From Posidoniimonas polymericola (lineage in GTDB: Bacteria; Planctomycetota; Planctomycetia; Pirellulales; Lacipirellulaceae): a stretch of DNA of 64,000 nucleotides. This document shows, piece after piece, positions 36,401 through 47,100 of the stretch (within the stretch, counting starts at the first letter, position 1; each line of letters opens with the position of its first letter). The notes under the pieces were generated by a model. The model did no database searches and was not told the origin of the DNA. It saw only the letters and a list, made by a program, of their open reading frames with translations. The translations under genes were made by a program, and so were the position numbers. The stretch is taken from contig NZ_SJPO01000002.1 in assembly GCF_007859935.1 (NCBI RefSeq), positions 434,001 through 498,000 of the forward strand, read 5' to 3'.

Positions 36401-36546
36401 TAGGCGAGGCCGGTGAAGCCTTCGTTGTGGAAGTACTGTGCTGCGAGCCCCCCCGCGGAGAGGAGCGTCCGCTGCTCGAGCGTTTCGAACCATCTGCGTC
36501 GCGTTGGGTTTCCACGCTGACTTGGCGCCTGTCGATCGTTCCGCAT
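33442..36546 (-). CDS. Secreted PA14-GH43-dockerin-LamG protein
   Basis: About 1,034 residues. The N-terminal export motif is FETLEQRTLLS, followed by two PA14 domains at about 30-310 (TSDQGVRLWVDGRLLIDHWD and a near copy). A GH43 five-bladed propeller spans about 320-620, with the three acidic sites GQDPYV, WAIDGTV and INEGPQI. A type I dockerin pair lies at about 635-685 (VGDFDGSGLVDRSDYAVWRG) and a LamG/concanavalin-like domain at about 690-960. GH43 enzymes are mostly arabinofuranosidases and xylosidases. The ATG at 36546 precedes the export motif best; the frame is open 41 codons further. The last 50 or so residues come from a dispersed repeat also present at 50824, so the natural stop may have been lost. 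Confidence 0.87.
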   Translation of the reverse strand: MRNDRQAPSQRGNPTRRRWFETLEQRTLLSAGGLAAQYFHNEGFTGLAYESVEAVDFDWGTGSPAPGVAPSTFSVRWTGQVRAAYSEDYTFYATSDQGVRLWVDGRLLIDHWDPHNTTVDSATVSLVSGRRYDIRVDYYEQYGSAEVQLEWSSSSLPREVVPASQLYTSPAGLFGSYADGAGGAASRYDANIDFDWGAASAHPAVAADGFQVEWTGQVRPDHSGAYTFSVTSDEGVRLWVDGELVVDDWQPHTTRTATGVKQLEAGKWYDVRITYYDQSGAAGVSLSWSGEGQTGNQTQVIRTENLRAAKPTELTFQNPLGPGQDPYVTQWNNSYLHVRSAGRSVLIDQADALVDIHPSNAASSTVVAWTAPLGTSYSQQVWAPEIFHHNGKWYLYFTASDGDNANHRMYVLERDDPDPMGPYVFRGQIAAATDRWAIDGTVLDWQGQLYFIWSGWPGATNGQQNLYIAEMSDPLTISGDRHLISTPDYAWERQGLAINEGPQILAHQGELHIIYSGSGYWRHEYALGRLTYDGVGSLLERSSWQKSPSPVFSQAGAIVGTGHASFTTSLDGSEHWMVYHAHHDPANFQEDRDILLQEFAFDAAGNPDFGEPVPTSTPQSVPGGLPDPERPLLVGDFDGSGLVDRSDYAVWRGSYGLVVAPGVGADANRNGVIDAGDYALWRDNRGAVPPGQDPTLAYWRHEEGPAGQPVIAGEVSVVDSSGSGNPMQTIEASSTAASYSTDVSPLALRSGLPNTLSLDFGPGGDGPGRNDGNVSSGSPINTHTFEALTVEFAFRLKALGGFQTLVGKDGAPVSSPVAPLQVKVRGDNFPGGEPNQLFVEWIDGDGDSAQLLIAGETGDYTIVDAMYGADFRGPSGEVLYSTNSAFSVGRGAYNGNAADWVNALIDEVRISDEALDLSQLLFVPSVVPAAALAAPAPPVAASDNRQDLTVWMPSETLAIAPASEAMASHPPIPQGRPTNLLLAPSARVQRASETDNPQEGRGHWSPEEADSAKPPEDGLARRVRDAAFASVLAW
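33498..33635. repeat. Dispersed repeat copy A
   Basis: About 137 bases that match 50824-50960 in the same orientation at roughly three quarters identity by eye. Shared blocks include GGCCGAGT, TGTCCCCTGCCCTCC, CGACGCTCGC and AAGAGGTTGGTGGGGCGC. Copy A overlaps the 3' end of the GH43 gene. Confidence 0.7.
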
Positions 36547-36889
36547 GCTCTCACTAACCGCGTCATGTTCCGTGGGGCCGGCGTAGGCGCCCGGTACGCC
36601 GTCCGCGACCGCGTTTGCCCCTTCGGCAGCGGAGGTCCCAGGCAATTCCCGTGGGGCCGCCTGCAGCAATCGACGGCTTAACCCCTGGGGCGAACCCGTA
36701 TTATACCGACGCAGAACGCGCGTCTGCGTGCGGTCGTCCGCGGCCCTCGGCTCAGATCGAGGCCAGAAAGGGAGATCTCCCCCTCACGCCATGGCGGACG
36801 CAGCCAAGCGGGACGCCCAGTTACTGGAGTGACTCCCCCACGCTCGCTCTGCGGAGCAGCGGTGATGGTCCGCCACGCGGCGTCGCGGG

Positions 36890-37640
36890 CTCGATCTTTC
36901 GCTTACCCATCCCCGACTCCAAATTTGCATGGACGAAACTTCGGGAGCGGTCGAAGATCCCGGTTGAGACCGACCGAGTCGGTTTGCCCCTGTACGTCCC
37001 CGACAACGAGACCTGTCGACTGGATTGGGCGCAGTACCTGCCCGGTATTCGCGTGCCCCTGATCGTGAAGTGGCCCAGCCGCGTGGCGGCAGGCGGGGTC
37101 CGCAACGACTTGGTGAGCATGCTGGACGTGACGGCGACGATTGTTGACGCCGCCGTCGTCAAGTGCCCCGATACTTTCGATGGGCGCCCTCTGTGGGGCG
37201 CCGCTTACGAGCAGCGAGACTGCGTCTTTGCCGCTCGCGACAGCATCAACGAGGTTCACAACCCAATGCGTTGTGTTCGCACCCAAAAGTTCAAGTACAT
37301 CCGGAACTTCGCTCCAGAGCTTGGCTACTGGGAGGGGAAGTACTACGAGAAGAACCGCCCGATGCTGCCGGAGATCCGCATGCTGGCGGCGGCCGGGCAG
37401 CTCACGCCGTCTCCAGAGCTCATCCTCAAAGCAACGGCGCCGGCAGAGGACCTGTACGATCTTTATGCAGACCCGCACGAGGTCAACAACCTGGCTGCGT
37501 CCCCTATTCGTCAGGCAACTCGCAGCCGTTTGCGGACGAAGCTTGATCGATGGATTGTACCGACCGGCGACACGGGCCTCGAACGCTGGCACGCGGAAGG
37601 CGGCGGTGGAGAACGAGTTCCAGCCGGGGGGATCCGGTAG
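36890..37640 (+). pseudogene. Broken sulfatase, N-terminal half and internal part missing
   Basis: The plus-strand frame ending at 37640 encodes the C-terminal half of a type I sulfatase: GIRVPLIVKWPSRVAAGG, DVTATIVDA, and a long tail with RTQKFKYIRNFAPELGYWEG and DLYDLYADPHEVNNLAA. The active-site motif, metal ligands and the SDNG segment are absent. A short upstream sulfatase piece (RVGLPLYVPDNETCRLDWAQ) runs straight into GIRVPL, where about 80-100 residues normally lie between, so there is also an internal deletion. There is no plausible start codon. I read this as a decayed gene, next to a transposase remnant. Confidence 0.75.
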
Positions 37641-37719
37641 CGTCGCTAGCGGCTGGTGACAGAGCTAGCGCGGCAAACGGGGCGGCCGTGCGCGAGCTGA
37701 AACGAGAGTTGAGCCTACA

Positions 37720-37946
37720 GTAGACAAGAATTGATCTGACACACGGGTGTTCGAGGCATGGCCGTCGGGCCGCGTGTTGCTCAACGAGTCGTGGCGATGA
37801 GCACCCATCAGAAGATTGCTAGGAACCGCGTCGGTCTGCGGGAGCAGGCGAATCCGCAGGGCAGCGTCTCGCGGGCGTGCCGCATCCTCGGCTGCAGCCG
37901 GGACAGTGGCCTGCGACTTGCCGCCCGGATGCCGCAAGATGACTAG
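37720..37946 (+). mobile_element. IS481-type transposase remnant
   Basis: Residues from the ATG at 37797 read MSTHQKIARNRVGLREQANP then GSVSRACRILGCSRDS, the N-terminal helix-turn-helix of IS481-family transposases. The frame then loses similarity and stops at 37946, and the catalytic DDE domain is absent. The upstream TTGATCTGACA near 37731 resembles an IS481 terminal sequence. It is a remnant, not an active element. Confidence 0.6.
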
Positions 37947-38136
37947 GTGGCAACTGACGCCAGCGGAGGATCCGCAGAGTAATTGGAGAAAAGGCTCCGC
38001 GTCCACAACATCGCGACGCACCTTTGCCGCGAAACGGTCGGCGTGGTCGGACCGATCGACGGAGCGCGTCGCGGCCAGTGTGCAACCGTAGTCAGTGGCT
38101 GATCGCCGCGGGCTAACGCATTGCCAAGTGGACGGG
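37947..38136. other. Short gap without supported feature
   Basis: No gene, hairpin or repeat was recognised between the transposase remnant and the end of the giant gene. Confidence 0.4.
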
Positions 38137-41100
38137 CTAGCCGCGGCTAGGAGAACTAAGCACCTGTTCTGTCAGCGTTGCTGTTGATCCGTCTGAAGCC
38201 GCCGGCTCGTCGGCATCGGAGCCGATAGCCTGGTCGTAGTCGGCTCGGTAGGCAGTAGCGAGCGGGCGCCGCGCCTGCTCAATCGCAAGCAGTTCCAGCA
38301 GATCATCCGTCACCGGGCCGATCGATGTGGTTGGAGTCGGCCGACTAGCAGGCTTCACGATCGGTGGTCCAGTGTCGATAGCGGCAAACGCGAGCGCATT
38401 GATAGCGGCTTCGGTCCAGGCTGCCTCCGACGACGCCAACGGGGCCTCGACCGGCGCGGGGTCAATCATCAGCGGGTAGTCCTCGACTTCGCCGTCCGCG
38501 GCCAGGCCCTCGGGGCCGAGCTGGCCATGGGTGCTGATGCGGAACCGAGCGTAGGTCGTTCCCAGCTGGGCGTCCGCCGGGACGTCGAAAGCGAGCTCGT
38601 TGATGCCGAGCCCGGCGGGGACGCTGGCAAACACCTGTTCTCCGTCGTCGTCCCAGCTGCCGTTGCCGTTGAAGTCGATCCAGGCGTCGAGCAGTCCTGC
38701 GGCTCCCTGGACCTCAACCGTGGCCGAGGCGCCTTCCTGCCCGGCCTGCACAGTGGTGAGCAGCACTCCGTCGTCGTCGAGGTCGCCTACGGCAGTGTCC
38801 GAAGGCGCGGCGTCGGACGAATCGGCACGCGTCGCTCCCAGACGCGGGTCGACGTCGGTCAGGCGAGAGTGCCGGGCGCCGTCGTCGGCCAGGAGCGTAG
38901 CGTAGGGCGCCGGCGCGTCGCCGAAGTCGCCGCCAGGCTCGTCGCTTTGAACCGCGCCACTAAGCCTGCTTGTGCCGGTGACCGCGTACTTGGGGCCTCC
39001 CCGAAACCCGATCGAGAATGGTTCGTCTAGTTCCGAAAGCCCGTCATCGACGGCGTTCAGGGCGATCGTAGTCGAGTTGCTGCCAGCGGGGATAACGACC
39101 TGGCGGGCGCTGAGACCGTTGACGGTGTAGTCGACGTTGAACCCCGCCGTTCCGCTTGGGAGCAGCTCCAGCGTAAAGTCCTGATCGAGCTGCTCGGTGC
39201 GAGTGAAGGTCACCTCGAGCGGCTCTCCACCTTCCAGCAGATCGGTTCCGCTTGTGGTGACATGAACGGAGGGGACGTTGACAAACCAAGTGAGGCCCTC
39301 GTAGCCGCCTGTGACGATGTCCAGATCACCGTCGCCGTCGAGGTCGCCTATCTCCGCACCGAACCAGCCGTACGCACCCGCTATCTGCGTCAGAAACACT
39401 CGCTCCGGCTGGGCGACTCGCGCGTCCCGCCAGATGGCGTAGTCGACGGCGTCGACCCTGCCATCGGCGTTCCCGTCGGCACGCGGGGCGACGCCGACTT
39501 CTCCGTACGTCGAACGCCACACTTCGTAGTCGGCCTCATTCACGACTTGGTCGTCGTTGTAGTCGCCGCGGAGCCGGTTCTCTTGCCACGTCAGGAAGGG
39601 CGCCCCGCTGTACACCGCGTCGAGGTCGCCGTCGCCGTCAACGTCGGCGGTCGTCACACTCGACGCGTTGTAGGCCCAAAAGGTGCTGGGGAGCTCGGTA
39701 AACCGGCCGGTTCCATCATTCTCGTACCAAGACCCGGGTGAGGAGTAGATCCCAGACGTCGCGATCAGGTCGGTGTCGCCATCGAGGTCAAAGTCGCCTG
39801 TCGTAAGGGTCCCGTAGCGAGAAAAACTCTGCGTTGGGCGAGGATCGGTCAAGCGGGCGGTGAATTCCTGGCTGCCGTTGTTCTCAAATGTCACGATTCG
39901 AACGCCGGCGGCGCTCGCGACGACGAAGTCCAGATGCCCATCTCCGTTTAAGTCGGCTAGGTTCGCGTTACTAGCAGGGTAGGGCGAGGGTCGACCGAAG
40001 GGGATAACGCGTCGCGTGAAGGCCGCCGTGCCGTCATTCTCTAGCCACGCGAAGTTCTCGAGTGTCGGTGATCCGTCATTCGATCCATAGGTTAGGCCGC
40101 CGAAGAGTAGGTCGATGTCGCCGTCGGAGTCGATATCTCCTACGGCGTACGTCGAGACCGAGTCCATGCCAGCAGGGCCTTCAATTGCCAAGAAGCCGTC
40201 CGCCTGCTGCAGAAAAACCCCTAGCGTATCGGGGGCGCCGCTGACTCTGGCCACCCCGAGCACATCTAGGAGGCCATCGCCATTGAGGTCGACGACCTCA
40301 GGCTGCAGGATCGTCAGCGAGGCGAGGTCGCCGACAGTGTGCTCTGCGAAGCGGGTATCGCCTAGGTTTTCCTGCCAAACGATGGTCTGCCGGTTCAGCA
40401 CATAGACGACGTCGAGGTCGCCGTCTCGATCGAAATCCACGACATTCGGGTAGGTGGCGTCCGACTCGGGGGCGCCGATGGCGCCCGTGGCGAAGGTTGG
40501 GACCTTGCGTTGCGCCGGGGCGATGGTCAACAGGTAGTCTTCTACCTCGCCGTCATCGGCGGCGCCGACAATGCCGAGTCCGCCCGTGGTGCTGACGCGG
40601 AACCGGGCGGCGGACTGCCCTGGCAACGCCCAGCCGGGCGTGGTGAACAAGAGCAGATTCTCACCCTCGGAAATTGGCTGGCCGGCGAACACGTGCTCGC
40701 CCGGCCCGTTCCAGGTGCCGTCGCCGTCGAAGTCGATCCAGGCGTCGAGCAGGGCGCCGTCAGGTGCGTCGCTGAGCTCGACGGTCACCTCGGACGAAGC
40801 GTTGCCCGGGTAGGTCGCGGCGAACACGACGCCGTCGTCACCGGCGTCGCCCGCCGCGTCGGCGGAGTTGAACCCCGCGCCCTCGGTCGTGCGGGTGGCG
40901 CCGAGGTAGGGGCCGGTCGCCCAGTGGGCGGCGCCTCCGCTGGCGGCGTTCACCGGGTAGGGGAAGGGGGCGTCGCCGTAGTCGGCGATATCGGGGTCGC
41001 AAAGAATGACCCCCGCGGCCCTGCCCGGCTGCCCCAGCAGGTCGACAATAATCGATTCTGCCAACTCGACGACACTGTCCTCGATTGGGCGGATGACGAT

Positions 41101-44100
41101 CTCAACAAACGGTGAACCAGCTGGAATCTCAGTGGCGATAACGGCGGGGCTGCTCACACTTGCCCCTTCGATCAGGTAATCCTCGCCAAGGGTCGCTGTT
41201 CCCGACAGGGCGAGCTCGACGTTGATGCCGCGGTGGCTGGCGCTGCCCACCTCAACGCGGATCACGATCCCCAAAGTCGAGTCTTCCACGACCGCAGACG
41301 GGCCGGAGCTCAGCGAAATCTTGAGGGGCTGCGACCAGCGAGTGACTTCCCCCGAGGATTCCCAGGCGAGGAGGTCGAGCGTTCCGTTGCCATCGATGTC
41401 GCCAACCGCCAGTGTGCTCGACTTGATATCTAGATGAGTTTCGGAAAGACCCGAGGCGCCGTCATACTCCAGCACCACTGCTTCGTCGTCGTTGCCAACG
41501 GCGATTTCCATCCGACCGTCGCCGTCGAAGTCGCCGATGAGGGGGCGTTGCCAGTATCGAGAGGACGACAGAGTCTCGTAGTAGCCAAACTCGCCGCCGT
41601 CGTTGACATGCCATCGGACGGACCGTCCGATCGTGATGACATCCAGGTCGCCGTCGTCGTCAATGTCAACTGTTGTGGCGTAGTTGTGATTGCTGGCGAG
41701 AGACAGGTAGTTCTGCTTGAACTTGCCATGGCCATCATTCTGCAGCCAAATTGGATTCAGGCCGTGCAGGTCACCGGTGACCACGATGTCGACGTAGCCA
41801 TCGGCGTTGACGTCGGCAACCTCGAGGTCAACGGGGCCGGCGTCGAAGGAGCTCGTCGCATAATCACCAATCAGGTGGAGCTCGTAGCCGCCGGCAGCGG
41901 CCTCGAGCCACAGGACTTCTCCGTTCTTCCTGGCGACAACAAGGTCGGGCGTCCCGTCGGCGTTGATGTCAGCGGCCACAGCGTCCATGACATCCTGGAA
42001 CGACTCGTCGATGGTGCGGTAGGTGAACCCGCCAATCCCGTCGTTCTCAAGCAGGCCAAAACCGCCCTGCGAGTAGCCGTTGACCCAGACGAGCAGGTCC
42101 GGGGCGCCGTCCTGGTCGATGTCAGCTGGTGAGACCCCGTCAACCCGCCGGCCCAGCTCTCGAAGCACGTAGCTCTCATCGCCGGTGTTCTCGGCCCAAT
42201 GTTCTCCTGAGGAGGGCAAGCGGGGAAGCAAGTCGAGGTCCCCGTCGCCGTCCAGGTCGATTGCTTCCAGTCGTTGGTAAGACCTGTACTGCCCATTTAG
42301 GGTAGTAATCGCTCCGGCCTTCGCGAATTCGCTAGTCGTAGCCGGAGGCGCCTCAATGGTGATCGCGTAGTCCTCGACCTCGCCGTCGGCGGCCGGCCCG
42401 GCGTAGCCCAGACCTCCCGCGGTGCTCAGGCGGAACCTGCCGTACGCCACGCCCGGGTTGGCCCAGGCCGGGACTTTGATAATCAGCGTGTTGTCGCCGA
42501 CCACAACCGGCGCGTCGGACAGGATGTGCTCGCCAGGACTGTCCCATGAGCCGTCCCCGTTGAAGTCGATCCAGGCGTCGACACGGCCAGGAGCGTCCTG
42601 AACGGCGATAGCAACTATGCCCTTAACGCTGCCCGGGAAAAGCCCTACGAAGGAGACTCCATCGTCATCGTCGCCATTCGCCGCGGCGCTCGGTGAGCCG
42701 TTTGTTTCCAGGCTCGAGCTTGCGCCGAGCCTTGGGCCCTGGATGCCGACTGGGGAGGGGGCGTGCAGGGCGCCATTTTGCGCGAGCAGCGTTGGGTACG
42801 GCGCGGGAGCGTCGCCGAAGTCGGCCAGCGTGTCGTCGCTGGTGATGGTGAATTCAAAGTCCGCTGCTTCGCCGGCCCGGTACCCCCGGCCGGGGGCGAG
42901 CGTAGCAACTAGCGTCTCGTCGCTCTCGACCACGAGGTCGTCGATAACCGAGAGCGAGTAGGTGGCAGACCGTTGTCCCGCGGGGATCGTCAGCAGGAGG
43001 ACGCCGGGCTCTCGGAGCGTCGCCCCCAACAACTCGTAGTCATCGAGATACTCTGCTCCGCCCCCGACAAGCAGGGCAAGCTCAGTTGGGACCAGCCGGG
43101 CGTGGTCAAGCTCGACGACAAGGTCGAGAACGTCCCCCTCGCTGGACAACGATTGTGCGTTCTGAAGGGATATCTCAGCTGTGACCACGTTCTCGAGCCA
43201 GTTGATCATGTCCGACCCGGCGGAGAGCGCCACCTGGTCGAGGTCTCCGTCGCCATCCAGGTCGACGCTGAGCAGCGGGGTGTGCAGCACGAAGGGGTCG
43301 GTTTGCGACGCGAGCGTGAACTGGCCGTCCCCATCGTTCGCGTAGAAGTACGAAACGCTGTAGCTGACGCCATCGAGCACAACGAAATCGAGGTCTCCAT
43401 CTCCATCGAAGTCGCCCACCTCGGAGTCTTTGTACTCGTAGCTGTGTCCCGACGCCCGGGTAATGAGCGTGAAATTCTGGCTGCCGTCGTTTTCGTACCA
43501 GGCGACACGCAAGCCGCGGGCGGAGAATGCGATGTCCAGGTCGCCGTCCAGATCAATGTCGACCGGGTTCGTAGCGCGTATCCCCCCTCGCGCGTCGATG
43601 ACATGCGGATCGAAGTCGCCTTCACCGTGATTCTCGAACCAAGTAACAGCGGCAATGCTGCTGCGGACACTTCTCGCGGTGACAACATCAATGTCGCCGT
43701 CTCGGTCGATGTCCGCCAGGCTCAGATTGTCCGCGTAGCCCAGCTCGCCGTTGATCGCTCGCTCTTCAAAGTAGCTGGGGGCCGTGCGGCGGAACCAAGA
43801 GAGTCGCCTGTCTTCGTGGCTCAAGACAACGATATCGAGCGAGCCGTCACCGTCCATGTCGGCGATAGCGGCAGAGCTGGGGAGGCCCCAGTTGGCGGCA
43901 ATCAGGTAGGAGCTAAAGTTGCCCGCACCATCGTTCTCGAACCACTTTACCCACTGTTCCCCCCCAGTAACAAAGTCGACATCGCCGTCTGCGTCGAAGT
44001 CCCCGCTGCTCAACACGCGCCCCGTGGCGCCAGCGATCTCTCGGATTTCGAAGTTCTCGTTTCCGTCGTTCTCCAGCCAAGCAACCTGAGACGGTTCAGA

Positions 44101-47100
44101 CAACTCTGCGAGCAGATCCATGTCGCCGTCGCCGTCGATGTCGGCCGCCTCAAGGCTCTCCGGATTGAAATCGGTTTCAGAAATCAGCAGGCGCCGCAGG
44201 AAATCGCCCCCGGTCGCGGCCGGAGACGCGATCGCTACGATATAATCTTCGACCTCCCCATCGACCGCCACGCCGTAGGGCGTGGGGCTCCCGGTCGAAC
44301 TCAGGCGGAAGCGGGCGTAAACCGGTCCGGCTCCAACGTGGCTTGGCACATCAAAGCTAAGCTCGTTCTGGCCGACGTCGACGCTAACGGAATTGAAGAT
44401 CTTCTCGCCCACCCCTCCCCAGGAGCCATCGGCATTGAAGTCGATCCAGGCGTCAAGAAGGCCGCCGGCGCCGCTAACGGTGACGGTGATCGTGGCGTCC
44501 TGCTGACCGGGCCGAAGCTCGCCAAACACGACGCCGTCGTCGCTGCCGTGGGCATTCGCCTCGGCGTCCGGCGTACCGTCTGGCTCGCTGCCGAGGAGCT
44601 CGCCCAATAGGGGGGCATTGGCCGGGTCGGCGGTCGGGGAGTGACGGGCCCCGTCTTCGGACAGGAGCGTCGCGAAGGGGGAGGGGGCGTCGCCGAAATC
44701 GGAATACAAGTCATCGCTAGAAATCACAATCGTCGCGCTGGTTTGGCCAGATAGCACGTAGTTGGCGCCGTCCCGAAGCTCAAGAAGCAAGGCCTCCGAG
44801 GTTTCAATATGGAAGTCATTGAGTGCGACTAGTTCAAGTCTCGCCATCCTCTCACCGCGTGGTATTGTGATCACGCCAGTGTCGCCATCATAGGAGGTAG
44901 CTCCAACGAGATCGTAGTCAGAGCGATAGTCTGCGGCGCCACTGAGGCTGAATGCGACCTCGACAGAAGTGTTAACGGCCTCTTGGGTAGTGAGGGTGAT
45001 GGAGAGCGGCCGCCCGTCAGCTTCCCCGATCAAACCCTGGTTGATCGCCAGTTCAACCGAATGGGCCAGTTCTGTCCACTCGACGCCTTCGGCACCAATT
45101 CTTCCCGTCAAGAGTTCGAGGTCGCCGTCGTTGTCGAGGTCCGCGGCGACTGGTAGCTGGGCCCCGTTTGCGGGCGACATCGCGTGCTCGACAAAGCTCC
45201 CCGAGCCATCATTTTCGTACCAGGCGAAACCCCCGGTGCTAGAGATGTTGACCGCGAGATCAAGATCAGAGTCGCCGTCGAGGTCGACCACCTCGATGGA
45301 ATGAACCGCGTGCGGGGAGCTCGGGAACGCATTGATTTCGTGCTGGGTGAAGACCTCGCCTCCGTCGTTCTCTAGCCACACGAGCCTCTCGTCGTCTTCA
45401 GACCAGGCGACGATATCGGTGTCGCCGTCGGCGTCAAAATCGCCAGCTGATACAGCGGTGGAATAGCCTAGGCCGCCGACTGCAAGCTGCTCGATATGGT
45501 TCCCATCGCCAGCGTTCTCGAACCATAGGACGTCGCCGTTAACGGAAGCGACCAGCACATCAAGGTCTCCATCGCCGTCGATGTCTCGTGCGACTGAGTC
45601 CCAGGGCTGGTAAAGGCCAGCAGACACGATCTGCTCGGTAAAAACTTGTCGACCGTCGTTGAGGTACCAAGCGATCGTCCTGTCGGAACCCGAGGAAACC
45701 CCAAGAACGTCAATGTCGCCGTCCCGATCCACATCCGACGCTGCAACCATTCTGGGGTCTCTCAGCGACGGAAACGCATTGCGCCGGACGAATGCTAGCT
45801 GGCCGACGTTCTCGTACCACAACACGCTGTCTGCTACTGCAGAGCCAACAAGCAGGTCTAAGTCGCCATCAAGGTCTAGATCCGCAGTGGAAAGGGCGTA
45901 CCCAATTACCCTCTCACTGTCGATTAGGTGGTTCGCGAAAATACCGCCGCTAAGATTCTCCCGCCACACCAGGCCGCCATCCCCCAGCGAGGCGATGATG
46001 TCGACGTCCCCATCGCGGTCCAGGTCGGCAGTGGTAATAGAGTCGGCGTACATGACGGTTGGGTCGAGCTCGCCGCCGTACTGCAAACTCCCGTTTGCCT
46101 GAACAGGAGGCGTAATCAAGAGCTCATAGTCTTCGACCTCGCCATCACCGGCGACGCCAGATACAGCGAGCCCACCGTGGCTGCTGATCCGAAATCGGGC
46201 ATAGGTGACTCCGGGAGCTGCGGTGGCCGGAACGGCGAAGAACACAGGAGTCAACCCGACTTCCAGCGGCAGACCGGCGGCAATCTGTTCCCCGGGCCCA
46301 TCCCAGGAGCCGTCCCGGTCGAAGTCGATCCACGCGTCGAGTCGGCCTGGTGCGCCGCTTACTTCGACAACAGCAGTAGCGGCGGACTGCCCCACTCTTA
46401 CCTCCGCGATTGTGACGCCGTTGTCGTCGTCGGCGCTGGCGTCAGCAGAGAGGAGCCCGTCTGGTTCCAATGACAGCGACGCTCCGAGCATGGGCGTGTT
46501 CGCGGACGACTCGCTGTGCAGAGCGCCATCGCTGGCGGACAGTGTTGGATAGGGCGCGGGGGCATCACCGAAGTCGCCCCCAAATTCGTCACTCAGGATG
46601 GATCCTGACGCCTCGAAGTCGTCTCCAACCGCGTAGCCCGCTCCTGGGAGTAGTTGCACGACTACCGACTCTGCTCCCTCGAAAAGCGAGTCATCCAGGG
46701 GCGTAAATGATAGTTCAATAACGGTTTCCCCGGGCGGGAACTCTGCCTGTCCAAGGCCGCCCTGGAGCGCTACAGGGCCGCCGACGACGTAGTCAAGGCC
46801 ATGCGCCGCAGAGCCGCCGACCGAGAAGCCGACCACTGTCGGGTTCACGCTTGGGTGGGAGAGTTCAAGCCGAAACCTCAGCGGCGAGTCGGGGGAGACT
46901 TCCGAGGCGACCCCGTTGAGCACCGTCACGCTGGCATTGACGACGTTCTCGTACCACGCCAATTTGTACGGAGAATTAAATGCCTGCAGTAGATCGAGGT
47001 CGCCGTCCTGGTCTATGTCCCCGATGGTCATGGCCCCACCGCCCGCAGCGTATGATGGATCGCTGGCCGAGAATTGCTCTGCCCCATCATTCTTGTACTG

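Noticed and set aside
37915-37945. Shared GCAAGATGACTAG with the 3' end of the renalase-like gene (33292-33304)
   Set aside because: Only 13 bases match and the flanks differ, so chance is sufficient.
42973-44610. Plus-strand open frame of 545 codons inside the giant gene
   Set aside because: Antisense shadow of the Asp/Gly-rich repeats (complement of calcium-loop codons); similar fragments appear in every unit.
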